Assembly (NCBI RefSeq): GCF_003574655.1
Contig: NZ_QNUM01000001.1
Location: 62,001-126,000 of the forward strand
Direction of reading: 5' to 3'
Length of the DNA: 64,000 nucleotides
Source of the DNA: Cohaesibacter haloalkalitolerans
GTDB taxonomy: Bacteria; Pseudomonadota; Alphaproteobacteria; Rhizobiales; Cohaesibacteraceae
Below the pieces are notes generated by a model. The model did no database searches, had not been told where the DNA came from, and saw only the letters and a program-made list of their open reading frames with translations. Made by a program: the position numbers and the translations under genes. Below, one piece after another: positions 17,113 to 25,178 of the stretch (the first letter of the stretch is position 1; each line of letters opens with the position of its first letter).

Positions 17113-17940
17113 TTAGGTAATACGTTTAACGCTGGCCATGATCTCCTCGGCTTTGAACACATTTTTCCAGTCATCCTTCATGAGAGTCGGGATGCCGAAT
17201 TCGATTGCCTTGTTGCAGGCATCGGAGAATACGCCGTCGACTTCTTCAAAGATAACAGCTGCCAGAATGTTCATGTGGCCAAGCAGGAAGTCACGGGCAC
17301 AGTCCTCGCTGACGCCCGTCTTGACAACCTCGTCCATCGCTTGCCGCATCACATAGAGAAGAGATGCACAAACGGTTTCCGAAAGACCCGGCTCCAGATA
17401 AGCCATCTGTTCAACCGTGCAGCGGTAGGTCGCCTTGATCGGGGCATAGATTGCACGGGCAATCTTGTCGCCCAGCTCGTAATGCTCTTCCGGCCCTTGC
17501 ATGAGCGCGTTGACGACACTCTGTTTGGCATAAAGACCGCCGAAATGATCGTTGCGTGCTTCCTCGGTGCTTTCGTCGTTGAAAATCGTCGGATGGCACG
17601 GATGGGTGATGAAGTAGGAGATGTCGGCACGTTCCGGCAGATACCCGGCGTACGGGGCTGCGGCATCAAGGATCACGACCATTGTCCCCGGAGCGAGAGT
17701 CGGGATCAGCGAGGTTGCCAGTTTGCCGATCACCGTGTCCGGCACGGCCAGAATGACCACATCAGCGCCGTCGATGGCGGCTGCCTGATCAACGGCTTCA
17801 ACCCCATGCTCGGCTTTCAGCTTCTGTTTGCCGGCATCCGAGACCTCAACGTGGCGAACTTCAAAATCGGTTTTGAGCAGATTGCGCCCCAAGCGCATGC
17901 CCATTTTTCCGCCCGCACCAAATAATGCGACTACTGTCAT
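17113..17940 (-). CDS. apnO: Putative D-apionate oxidoisomerase
   Basis: NAD-dependent enzyme of 275 residues. It has an N-terminal Rossmann domain (VVALFGAGGKMGMRLG, about 3-18), a strand VVILAVPDTVIGKLA (near 60-75) and an all-helical C-terminal domain of the 6-phosphogluconate-dehydrogenase type. The loop ITHPCHPTIFNDE (near 110) and the helix LGHMNILAAV (near 220) are typical of the ApnO group. ApnO oxidises D-apionate and migrates its hydroxymethyl group to give 3-oxo-isoapionate. The assignment rests on fold, length and linkage with a DUF1537 kinase and a RuBisCO-like protein. It is divergent from oiaK across a putative GntR operator. Related oxidoreductases of unknown function remain possible. 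Confidence 0.7.
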   Translation of the reverse strand: MTVVALFGAGGKMGMRLGRNLLKTDFEVRHVEVSDAGKQKLKAEHGVEAVDQAAAIDGADVVILAVPDTVIGKLATSLIPTLAPGTMVVILDAAAPYAGYLPERADISYFITHPCHPTIFNDESTEEARNDHFGGLYAKQSVVNALMQGPEEHYELGDKIARAIYAPIKATYRCTVEQMAYLEPGLSETVCASLLYVMRQAMDEVVKTGVSEDCARDFLLGHMNILAAVIFEEVDGVFSDACNKAIEFGIPTLMKDDWKNVFKAEEIMASVKRIT

Positions 17941-17982
17941 AGAAGGTATCCTCCCTAACTCTCAGTCAAACACCAAATTGTT

Positions 17983-18000
17983 CAACTGGTATGATGACAT
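17983..18000. promoter_or_regulatory. Putative GntR-type operator between apnO and oiaK
   Basis: The sequence CAACTGGTATGATGACAT in the 150-base divergent gap between apnO and oiaK matches CAACTGGTATAATGATAA at 20610 in 15 of 18 positions. The second copy is a full inverted repeat. Sharing this element between the two promoter regions suggests control by the GntR regulator encoded at 19545. Confidence 0.55.
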
Positions 18001-18091
18001 GATGATCATATGTGTATATATTTGAGCGACAAAGTCAACAGGGCGACCAAAATTGAGTCATTTATTCGCTGAAATTTATCGGGAGGAAGAC

Positions 18092-19474
18092 TTGGAGCCA
18101 CAATCAAACCCAGAAACCAGCTCGTCCAAACCATGGGTCACATGGTATGGGGACGACTTTACCGGCGCCGCTGCGACCATGGAGGTTCTGGCCTTCGCGG
18201 GGGTACCGACCATCCTGTTTACGGAAATCCCCTCGGACGACCTCAAACAACGGTTTTCCGGCGCTCTGGCCGTTGGCCTGGCCTCGACGGCCCGCTCAAA
18301 AAGCCCTCAGTGGATGCGCGACAATCTACCAGACGCCCTGAGCTGGCTGGACAGCTTCAAAGCCCCGATCTTGCACTACAAGGTCTGCTCCACCTTTGAT
18401 TCCTCACCAGAGAGCGGCTCGATCGGAACGGCCATCGAGACAGCTCTGACCGTGCGCCCATCCCGCGGTGTGCCCCTGATTACGGCCGCCCCCCAGATGC
18501 GGCGCTATCAGGCTTTCGGTCATCTCTATGCAGGAACCTTCGAGGGAGTCTTCCGGCTCGACCGGCATCCGGTGATGGCGCGGCACCCGGTCACACCGAT
18601 GAACGAATCCGATCTGCTGCGCCATCTGGCAGCGCAAACCGACCTGCCCTCCGGGCTCATCGATCTGGAGGCTCTGTGGTCCGATCCGCAGGCCGCCCTC
18701 GACAAGGCTCTGGCGGATGGCGCAAAGGTCCTGTCCATCGACTCGATGGAGGCAAGCTCGGAGGAAGCGGCAGGGCGGCTGCTTTGGACCAACCGCGAGG
18801 ATCTGTCCTTCGTCGTCGGCAGTCAGGGCGTGGAATATGCCCTCGTCCGTCACTGGCTTGCAACCGGCCAGCTTGCTCCCTGCCCGCCAACGCCATCCCT
18901 TAAGGCTGTTGACAAGATCGTTGCCGTATCCGGCTCGGTCTCTCCAATGACAGCAGAACAGCTCAGCAATGCAGAAGTTGACGGCTTTGTCCTCATCCCG
19001 ATCAACGTGGAACTGGCTTGCGGCTCCGACGAAGGGTTGCGGGACGAAATCGACCGCCTCGTACGCCTGTCGCTGGAAACGCTGGCAAGGGGCGCAAGCC
19101 CGCTTGTCTGCTCGGCGCGCGGTCCGGAAGATCCGGCCGTCGAGACCTTCCACCGCGCCCTGTCACAGAGCGGCATGGACATCGCAACAGCCAATGAGCG
19201 GATCGGCGTTTCCCTCGGTCGTGTTCTCGATGGTGTGTTGAGTGGCTCATCGGTGCGGCGGGCCGTCATTTCCGGTGGTGACACGTCAGGCTACGGCCTG
19301 CAGCAACTGGGCATTCAGGCACTGGAAGCAAAAGCAGCAACCATTCCCGGCGCCTCCATCTGTGTCGGCTACGGACAGACGCCACACGACGGACTGGAGA
19401 TTGCCCTGAAAGGCGGACAGATGGGCACGAAGGACTTCTTCAGCTGGATCCGCCGCGGAGGCGGCGGCCACTAA
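18092..19474 (+). CDS. oiaK: Four-carbon acid sugar kinase family protein, putative 3-oxo-isoapionate kinase
   Basis: Cytosolic ATP-dependent kinase of about 460 residues of the DUF1537 family (PF07005 N-terminal, PF17042 C-terminal). WYGDDFTGAAATMEVL near the N-terminus carries the substrate-binding aspartates. SGSVSPMTAEQL near 280 and VISGGDTSGYGLQQL near 395 belong to the nucleotide-binding C-terminal domain. I prefer a TTG at 18092 preceded by GGGAGGAAGAC over the TTG at 18053, which lacks a ribosome site. Relatives include OtnK, DenK, DtnK and OiaK. Linkage with apnO and the RuBisCO-like gene makes OiaK (3-oxo-isoapionate to its 4-phosphate) the best choice. Confidence 0.72.
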   Translation: MEPQSNPETSSSKPWVTWYGDDFTGAAATMEVLAFAGVPTILFTEIPSDDLKQRFSGALAVGLASTARSKSPQWMRDNLPDALSWLDSFKAPILHYKVCSTFDSSPESGSIGTAIETALTVRPSRGVPLITAAPQMRRYQAFGHLYAGTFEGVFRLDRHPVMARHPVTPMNESDLLRHLAAQTDLPSGLIDLEALWSDPQAALDKALADGAKVLSIDSMEASSEEAAGRLLWTNREDLSFVVGSQGVEYALVRHWLATGQLAPCPPTPSLKAVDKIVAVSGSVSPMTAEQLSNAEVDGFVLIPINVELACGSDEGLRDEIDRLVRLSLETLARGASPLVCSARGPEDPAVETFHRALSQSGMDIATANERIGVSLGRVLDGVLSGSSVRRAVISGGDTSGYGLQQLGIQALEAKAATIPGASICVGYGQTPHDGLEIALKGGQMGTKDFFSWIRRGGGGH

Positions 19475-19505
19475 AGCACTGGTCCATGAGCCAGAAGGCA
19501 ACAAG

Positions 19506-19533
19506 GAGGCGCGGTTCACTCGGACAGCGCCTC
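19506..19533. terminator. Shared terminator between convergent oiaK and gntR
   Basis: A perfect 7-bp stem, GAGGCGC (19506-19512) with GCGCCTC (19527-19533), lies in the 70-base gap between the convergent genes. Both flanks have only short T or A runs, so it may serve both directions with moderate strength. Confidence 0.5.
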
Positions 19534-19544
19534 TTATCGTTCGG

Positions 19545-20264
19545 TTAGCTGTTGTAGAGCCGGTTTGTACGATCGAGGTGATGCTGCATTTCCGACACGG
19601 CAGCATCCTCGTTGCCGGATTCGATATTGTCGACGATCTTGCCGTGCTCCTTGAGGGTGATCGCCTCATTGCCAGCCCAATGCAGCAGTTCATACTGATA
19701 TTCCATCAGCCAGCGCAGCATGGCACTGGAGGCAGCCACAATGATCGGATTGCTGGTGATTTCAGCAATGCGCGTATGAAACAGAATGTCGACTTCAACA
19801 AAGACACCCGGATTGCCAAGTTCCTTTTCCTGCCGGTCAATCAGCGCCCTCAGGGCCTTGATGTCCTCTTCCTTTGCCATGCGCGTGGCTTCGCGGACGA
19901 TACCGCGCTCGAACATGCGGCGAGCCTGCTTGAGATGTTCGAAATTCTTGGGAGCGGAATAGAGCAACAGCCGGGCAATCTCATTGACGTGATCAAGAAC
20001 GGCGGTCGCAGTCACCTTGTTGACCCGCGATCGCTCGCCATGCTTGATTGTGATCAGGCCTTGCGTATGAAGCGCCTGCAACGCCTCCCGGACGGCGGGG
20101 CGCCCCACGCCAAAACGTTGCATCAGGTCCCGCTCCGATGGCAGATAGTCATCAGGCGTCAGTTCTCCGCTGCGGATCATGGAGCGCAACTCGTCCACAA
20201 CCTGATCGGAAAGCTTCTGACGGACGATCTTGCGATCTCCCCTTTGGTCACCGAACTCGCTCAC
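19545..20264 (-). CDS. GntR/FadR-family transcriptional regulator of the apionate locus
   Basis: Repressor-type protein of about 239 residues with a winged helix at the N-terminus (QKLSDQVVDELRSMI, LPSERDLMQRFGVGRPAVREALQAL) and a helical FCD ligand domain. Metal-binding residues are suggested in HTRIAEITSN (near 155) and the C-terminal EMQHHLDR. FCD regulators sense small carboxylates or sugar acids. The GTG start at 20264 is chosen because AGGAAGGGAAG lies upstream. Two matching operator-like sequences at 17983 and 20610 frame its likely targets apnO/dctPQM, oiaK and the RuBisCO-like gene. Confidence 0.82.
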   Translation of the reverse strand: MSEFGDQRGDRKIVRQKLSDQVVDELRSMIRSGELTPDDYLPSERDLMQRFGVGRPAVREALQALHTQGLITIKHGERSRVNKVTATAVLDHVNEIARLLLYSAPKNFEHLKQARRMFERGIVREATRMAKEEDIKALRALIDRQEKELGNPGVFVEVDILFHTRIAEITSNPIIVAASSAMLRWLMEYQYELLHWAGNEAITLKEHGKIVDNIESGNEDAAVSEMQHHLDRTNRLYNS

Positions 20265-20296
20265 GGAACTTCCCTTCCTCAAAAATCTTATTCTTT

Positions 20297-20328
20297 ATCT
20301 ATAAGGCCCTGAATCTATAAGGCACTGA
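20297..20328. repeat. 16-bp tandem duplication upstream of gntR
   Basis: The units at 20297-20312 and 20313-20328 read ATCTATAAGGCcCTGA and ATCTATAAGGCaCTGA, one mismatch in 16. They lie in the promoter region of the leftward GntR gene and could double a promoter or binding element (each includes a TATAA-like core). Confidence 0.6.
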
Positions 20329-20609
20329 CCGGTCACAGACCATCCCAGTCAAAACTGGGCGCGACGACCAAAATGTCGCACCCCCAAAGTCTTCGGATTT
20401 GGTGCGAATGCCAAATTCATCACCAGAACTCCGTCCGATGCAGAGAGAAGACCTCTGCGCAAAAAGTTCCCTTTAAGGATCTCCAAACAATCCTTCGGGA
20501 TCTCCTGAAACAATACTTCACAGAGACACCGCCAATGGAACGCGCAATCTCCCCTATTTAACGCCTTCGGGAATCAAAGCAATGCACATTTTTGCTTGGC
20601 CTCATTTCT

Positions 20610-20633
20610 CAACTGGTATAATGATAATACCAG
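20610..20633. promoter_or_regulatory. Palindromic GntR-type operator before the RuBisCO-like gene
   Basis: CTGGTAT (20613-20619) and ATACCAG (20627-20633) form a perfect inverted repeat with a 7-base spacer, 30 bases upstream of the RuBisCO-like start codon. The left half and spacer match the element in the apnO/oiaK gap. It is the best operator candidate for the neighbouring FCD-type GntR repressor. Confidence 0.62.
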
Positions 20634-20662
20634 AATGAGAAAAGGTACACAGGAAAAGATCC

Positions 20663-21943
20663 ATGCAAGACAAAAACACCGGGCAAGACAAAAACACCGG
20701 CAAGGACGTCATCAGGGTGACCTATCGGATCGAAACACCGGACAGTCCGGAGAAAATTGCCAACAAGATGGCTGGCGACCAGTCCACTGGCACATTTACC
20801 GAGTTGCCCGGTGAGTCGGAAGAAGTGCGGGCACGCTGCGCAGCCCATGTGGTGGATGTGCGGCCGCTGGAGCCGCACAGCTTTGCATCCATTCCCGAGC
20901 CCGCGACAGGCAAGCAGTATAATCGGGCCGACGTCGACATCGAATTCCCGCTCGAAGCGATCGGCACCGACATCGCAGCCCTTGCAACGATCGCCATCGG
21001 TGGTGCCTTTTCCATCCGTGGTGTCTCCGGCATTCGCATCATGGACATTGACCTGCCCGATGCCTGGCGGTGCCATCCGGGGCCGCAGTTCGGCATCGCT
21101 GGCTCTCGCAAGCTGATGGGCGTGGAGGAAGGGGTGATGATCGCCTCGATCATCAAGCCCTCGCTGGGGCTGCTGCCGGAAGAAACTGCACCAATCATCG
21201 CCGAATTGTGCGCGGCCGGTGTGGACTTCATCAAGGATGACGAAAAGCTGATGAGCCCGGGCTATTCGCCACTGGAAAAGCGTGTTGAAGCGTTCATGCC
21301 GGTCATAAGGGATCATGAACAAAAGACAGGCAAGAAGGTGATGTACGCCTTTGGCATTTCCTCCGCCGATCCGGATGAAATGATGCGCAACCACGACATT
21401 GTCCTGAAGGCGGGCGGCAATGCGGCCGTCATCAATATCAATTCCGTCGGCTATGGCGGCATGAGCTTCCTGCGCAAGCGGTCCTGCCTCTGCCTGCATG
21501 CCCACCGCAACGGCTGGGACATCATGACCCGCAACCCGGGCATGGGCATGGAGTTCTCCGCCTATCAGAAGATCTGGCGCCTGTTGGGCGTCGACCAGTT
21601 CCAGATCAATGGCATCCGGGCCAAATACTGGGAATCCGACGAAAGCTTCATCAAATCCTTCAAGGATTGCATGACGCCGATCTTTGACGAGAGCGACCGG
21701 CCTCTGCCTGTTGTCTGCTCGGGGCAATGGGGCGGACAGGCCGTCGACACCTATCAGCGCACCGGCAAGACCCTTGACCTGATGTATCTGGGCGGTGGCG
21801 GCATCCATGGCCATCCGGACGGGGTGGCCGCTGGTGTCCGCGCCATCCGGCAGGCATGGGAGGCAGCAGAAGAGGGGCAAACACTGGAACACAAAGCCAA
21901 AAGCTGTTCCGAACTGGCCGCCTCTCTGGCCAAGTGGGGTTGA
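20663..21943 (+). CDS. RuBisCO-like protein, putative 3-oxo-isoapionate-4-phosphate decarboxylase
   Basis: Large-subunit RuBisCO homologue (form IV) of 426 residues. Catalytic features of true RuBisCO are kept: K165 in SIIKPSLGL, the carbamylatable lysine K191 with metal ligands D193 and E194 in DFIKDDE, H279/H281 in LHAHRNG, a lysine in the loop-6 region (K321), S353 in CSGQWGG and the phosphate-binding GGGGIHGHPDG (377-387). In D-apiose catabolism such proteins either decarboxylate 3-oxo-isoapionate 4-phosphate to L-erythrulose 1-phosphate or split it by transcarboxylation/hydrolysis. The nearby erythrulose-phosphate isomerase gene favours the decarboxylase. A tandem hexapeptide is duplicated at the N-terminus. 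No CO2-fixing role is implied. Confidence 0.75.
   Translation: MQDKNTGQDKNTGKDVIRVTYRIETPDSPEKIANKMAGDQSTGTFTELPGESEEVRARCAAHVVDVRPLEPHSFASIPEPATGKQYNRADVDIEFPLEAIGTDIAALATIAIGGAFSIRGVSGIRIMDIDLPDAWRCHPGPQFGIAGSRKLMGVEEGVMIASIIKPSLGLLPEETAPIIAELCAAGVDFIKDDEKLMSPGYSPLEKRVEAFMPVIRDHEQKTGKKVMYAFGISSADPDEMMRNHDIVLKAGGNAAVININSVGYGGMSFLRKRSCLCLHAHRNGWDIMTRNPGMGMEFSAYQKIWRLLGVDQFQINGIRAKYWESDESFIKSFKDCMTPIFDESDRPLPVVCSGQWGGQAVDTYQRTGKTLDLMYLGGGGIHGHPDGVAAGVRAIRQAWEAAEEGQTLEHKAKSCSELAASLAKWG
20665..20700 (+). repeat. 18-bp perfect tandem duplication at the start of the RuBisCO-like gene
   Basis: Two identical 18-base units (20665-20682 and 20683-20700) encode the hexapeptide QDKNTG twice right after the start methionine. 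This in-frame slippage product lengthens a disordered N-terminus and should not affect the fold. Confidence 0.8.
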
Positions 21944-22019
21944 CAATGACTCCAATTCTGAAAATCTAGCCCGACGGGCAGAAGGCTCGGGACAGAAGAG
22001 CAAGCATCGGAAAAGACAC

Positions 22020-23201
22020 ATGAAACAGGACCTTAGCCTAACCTCAGGCCTTGATCGGGCTCAGGGGATACTCAGTGCTTCGGCTTTCGTCCTGCTTCTG
22101 GTGGGAACCAACACCCCCACCCCTCTTCTGCCCCTCTATCGCGATCAGTTGGGATTTTCGCCACTGGTGCTCACGCTGACCTATTCGACCTATGTCAGTG
22201 CGCTGGTGGTCGTGCTGTTCATCGCGTCCAGCCCGGCGATTGTGCGACGGGCACCGTTGATGCTGCTGTCGTCCCTGCTGGTGGCAATTCTGGCCGACAT
22301 GCTGCTGGCCACCGGCGTGCAGCAAGGGGTTCTTGCCGGCCGGGTGCTGGCAGGAATTTCCGGCGGGATCGGCACCGGTGCAGCCGCAGCCCTGACGGTT
22401 TCCGTCTTCGGGGAGAAAGGCAGGGCGCTATCGGTGACCGGGAATCTGGGCGGTGCAATTCTGGGCACGTCACTTTGCCAGCTGGTCGTGTTTCTGACCG
22501 GCGTGCGTGCGGTATCCCTCAGTTTCGAAATCCACCTTACCATGTGCCTTGTGCTGCTTGTGCCGCTGTTCGGGGTGCTGTTCGCACGTCGCAAGAGCAA
22601 TTCGGCGATTTTCGCCTATAGCGACAGCCACAAGTCATCCGTTCTGCCGGTTCTCCAACAGTTTCGCTGGGCGCTGTTCACTGGCTGTCTGGCATGGATT
22701 CTGATCAGCTGCTGCATCGTCTTCCTGCCGAGCTATTTTGCCGATCACGCCATGCCATTCGTTCAGGCCTTCGGCATTCCGCTGATGTTGACCGGCAGCC
22801 TTGGCGGGCAGCTGTTCAGCCCCAGACTGCGGCAGGTGGCCGGGTTTCTTTCCGGCATGTGGTGCATGCTGGTCGGTATCGGGCTGATCTTTGGCGGGGC
22901 CTGGCTGACCGTGGGGATAGCGAGTCTTGTCGGCTTCTGTCTGGTCGGGTTCGGCGCGGGCCTTGCCTATCGCTCGTCGCTCATGCTGCTGGTGCTCAGG
23001 GTTTCACCGGTGACTCAGGGGCGGATTTCTTCGCTCTATGCCGCCATCACCTATGGCGTTGCGGCTGTTGCCATCGTGCTCTCCGGCTTTCTGACGAGGG
23101 TCGCGGACATGTCAACAGTTGCCGACTATGTCTTCGTTTCGCTGCTTGTGTTGATCCTCATTGTCAATCGCCGCGCACCGAAACTCTCGGATCTGGACTG
23201 A
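22020..23201 (+). CDS. MFS transporter
   Basis: Inner-membrane major facilitator of 393 residues with about twelve hydrophobic helices. Family marks are NTPTPLLPLYRDQLGFSPLVLTLTYSTY in the first helices, AGRVLAGISGGIGTGAAAAL in helix 4 and the mid-protein loop with RRKSNS. It starts 76 bases after the RuBisCO-like gene, behind GGAAAAG, and is likely co-transcribed. Its place suggests export or import of a pathway compound such as apionate, apiose or a by-product. The subgroup resembles drug/sugar exporters, so the direction of transport is open. Confidence 0.75.
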   Translation: MKQDLSLTSGLDRAQGILSASAFVLLLVGTNTPTPLLPLYRDQLGFSPLVLTLTYSTYVSALVVVLFIASSPAIVRRAPLMLLSSLLVAILADMLLATGVQQGVLAGRVLAGISGGIGTGAAAALTVSVFGEKGRALSVTGNLGGAILGTSLCQLVVFLTGVRAVSLSFEIHLTMCLVLLVPLFGVLFARRKSNSAIFAYSDSHKSSVLPVLQQFRWALFTGCLAWILISCCIVFLPSYFADHAMPFVQAFGIPLMLTGSLGGQLFSPRLRQVAGFLSGMWCMLVGIGLIFGGAWLTVGIASLVGFCLVGFGAGLAYRSSLMLLVLRVSPVTQGRISSLYAAITYGVAAVAIVLSGFLTRVADMSTVADYVFVSLLVLILIVNRRAPKLSDLD

Positions 23202-23289
23202 CTGGCCATCCGAGTTCCAATCAGGGATCTGACGATCCGTTCGACCGTCAGTCGATGAGTAGAATTCTGCAAACATAACGGCATTTCAT

Positions 23290-23330
23290 CACAAAATAAC
23301 AAAATAAAATTGATTATGTGATGTTTTGTG
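23290..23330. promoter_or_regulatory. AT-rich dyad upstream of the DeoR-type gene
   Basis: CACAAAAT (23290-23297) and GTTTTGTG (23323-23330) form an imperfect inverted repeat in an AT-rich promoter region upstream of the DeoR-family regulator. Autoregulation of the regulator-isomerase pair through this site is plausible. Confidence 0.35.
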
Positions 23331-23375
23331 TTACAAATTATGAGCCCAATGAAATGCCGGGCAGGGGGAGATCGC

Positions 23376-24140
23376 ATGAGAGGAGAAGACCGCAGGCAGT
23401 TCATCATGGACCTGCTGGTGGAACACAAGGCGGTTGATATCGACGATCTTGCTGAAAGATTCGGCGTATCGAAAATGACCATTCACCGCGATCTGGATGA
23501 ACTGGAACAGACTGGCGTGCTGCGCAAGGTCCGGGGAGGCGCCACGGCCGACGCAGGCAACCAGTTTGAAAGCGATTTTCGTGTCCGTGTCCAACAGGAT
23601 GCTGATGCCAAGGAACGGATCGCGCGCCAGGCCTTGTCCCTGATCGAGCCGGGCATGACGGTCATGGTCAATGATGGCTCGATGTCTGCCGTTCTCGGAT
23701 CCATGCTGCCCCAACAAAGGCCCCTCACCGTCATAACCAACAATCAGTCCATCATCAGCACATTGCTGGGGGAAGCCGGAATAACATTGTTGGCCCTCGG
23801 AGGAATCTATTCATCCAAATACAACGCCTTTTGTGGCGTCGTGACCGAGGAAACACTGCACCGGCTGCGCGCCGATATCGCGTTCATTTCTGCGCCAGCC
23901 GCATCCGGACTGCAGGCATTTCACATGGATGACGCCATCGTGCAGACCAAACAGGCAATGATGCTTGCCGCCACGCGCAAATGTCTGCTGATCAATCACA
24001 CCCGTTTCAACCGCACCGCCCTTCACTTTCTTGCCGACCTCAAGGCCTTTGACTGGATCATCACCGATGGCGAGCCAGAGGGCACCGTCTCCGAAGACCT
24101 GAAGAATGCCGGGTTGAACCTCACTGTTGCAAGGACCTGA
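23376..24140 (+). CDS. DeoR-family transcriptional regulator
   Basis: Regulator of 254 residues with the N-terminal DeoR helix-turn-helix (DIDDLAERFGVSKMTIHRDLDEL, about 21-43, then GVLRKVRGGA) and a C-terminal sugar-phosphate sensor domain (VMVNDGSMSAVLGSML, TVITNNQSI, HTRFNRTALH). The ATG at 23376 follows AGGGGGAG. It is separated by only three bases from the triose-phosphate-isomerase-like gene, so the two form an operon. In erythritol and tetrulose pathways DeoR regulators respond to tetrulose phosphates, which would fit here. Confidence 0.85.
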   Translation: MRGEDRRQFIMDLLVEHKAVDIDDLAERFGVSKMTIHRDLDELEQTGVLRKVRGGATADAGNQFESDFRVRVQQDADAKERIARQALSLIEPGMTVMVNDGSMSAVLGSMLPQQRPLTVITNNQSIISTLLGEAGITLLALGGIYSSKYNAFCGVVTEETLHRLRADIAFISAPAASGLQAFHMDDAIVQTKQAMMLAATRKCLLINHTRFNRTALHFLADLKAFDWIITDGEPEGTVSEDLKNAGLNLTVART

Positions 24141-24143
24141 ACC

Positions 24144-24917
24144 ATGACAACCACCCCTCGTTTCTGGATCGGCACAAGCTGGAAGATGAACAAGACGCTG
24201 GCCGAAGCCGTGACATTCGCCAACGGCCTCAAGGCTGCCGACGCCAATCGCGACCCGCGCATCCAGCGTTTTGTCGTGCCACCGTTCACGGCCGTGCGCG
24301 AAGTCAAGGCCATGCTGGCCACCACGTCCGTCAAGGTCGGAGCCCAGAACATGCATTGGTCGGAAGCTGGCGCCTGGACCGGAGAAGTCTCGCCCCTGAT
24401 GCTCACCGACTGCAATCTTGATCTGGTGGAGCTGGGCCATTCCGAGCGCCGCGAATTCTTTGGCGAAACCAACGAAACGGTGGGCCTGAAGACCGAAGCT
24501 GCCGTGCGCCATGGCCTGACGCCTCTTATCTGCATCGGCGAGACCCTTGAGCAGAAAGAAGCTGGGCGGGCCCAGCAGGTTCTGGAAGAGGAAGTCCGCG
24601 GTGCGCTGGGCAAATTGACCGGCGACCAGAAGAAGGCAACCATCCTGCTTGCCTATGAGCCAGTATGGGCGATCGGCGACAAGGGCATTCCGGCCAGTTC
24701 CGACTATGCCGACGCCCGACAGGCCGAGATTCTCGCAGTGGCCGAGGACATGCTGGGCTATCGCCCGCTTTGCCTTTACGGCGGTTCGGTCAACCCCGGC
24801 AACTGCGAAGAGCTGATCAACTGCCCCAATATCGACGGCCTGTTCATCGGCCGGTCGGCATGGCAGGTGGAAGGCTACCTCGACATTCTCGATAAGTGCT
24901 CAAAGGCCATCCAGTAA
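24144..24917 (+). CDS. lerI: Triose-phosphate-isomerase-like L-erythrulose-1-phosphate isomerase
   Basis: Cytosolic TIM-barrel isomerase of 257 residues. The catalytic set of triose-phosphate isomerase is conserved: K14 in SWKMNK, H99 in LGHSERR and E172 in AYEPVWAIG, plus the phosphate-binding YGGSVNPGN. The N-terminal IGTSWKMNKT and the insertion around 65-80 (AQNMHWSEAGAWTGE) are those of the EryH/TpiA2/LerI branch, which interconverts L-erythrulose 1-phosphate and D-erythrulose 4-phosphate, not of the glycolytic enzyme. It therefore links the RuBisCO-like decarboxylase to central metabolism. The next enzyme, EryI/DerI (RpiB family), is not in the window. A second glycolytic TpiA is expected elsewhere in the genome. 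Confidence 0.78.
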   Translation: MTTTPRFWIGTSWKMNKTLAEAVTFANGLKAADANRDPRIQRFVVPPFTAVREVKAMLATTSVKVGAQNMHWSEAGAWTGEVSPLMLTDCNLDLVELGHSERREFFGETNETVGLKTEAAVRHGLTPLICIGETLEQKEAGRAQQVLEEEVRGALGKLTGDQKKATILLAYEPVWAIGDKGIPASSDYADARQAEILAVAEDMLGYRPLCLYGGSVNPGNCEELINCPNIDGLFIGRSAWQVEGYLDILDKCSKAIQ

Positions 24918-25006
24918 CAGTCAGGCCGTTGCCGTTCGATCTGGAGGAAGGAAACCCACGTTCCAAGGCAGGGAAGTCCATTGGAAAGAAGCGCTCCTGC
25001 GGCGCA

Positions 25007-25178
25007 TGTCAACGGCGGAGTAAAAGCCGGCCATGAGGTGGCGCAAAAGTCGGCCACTTGCGCCGCAGGCATTCGACTGCCGGGAGGGCGTAGCCCGAGC
25101 GGGGGTTGAATGCCTGCGTGACGATTTTCCTTGAAGGGTTTTATGTGGCCTTTCGCGCCTTGCTTTGTGCAAGACGAT
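25007..25178 (-). mobile_element. Solo 172-bp end of an IS21-family element (copy A)
   Basis: This segment is the reverse complement of 39456-39627 with very few mismatches. It contains the last codons of istB (RLAQSKARKAT), the non-coding tail with two subterminal repeats (GTGGC...CGGCC types) and the terminal TGTCAACGGCGGAGTAAAAG that marks the tip of IS21-type elements. No transposase gene accompanies it. It lies inside an integrase remnant and forms an inverted pair with the copy at 39456. Confidence 0.8.

Noticed and set aside
24144-24917. Glycolytic triose-phosphate isomerase as the name for this gene
   Set aside because: The N-terminus, the insertion near 65-80 and the context (DeoR operon next to the RuBisCO-like locus) fit the EryH/LerI branch better than housekeeping TpiA.
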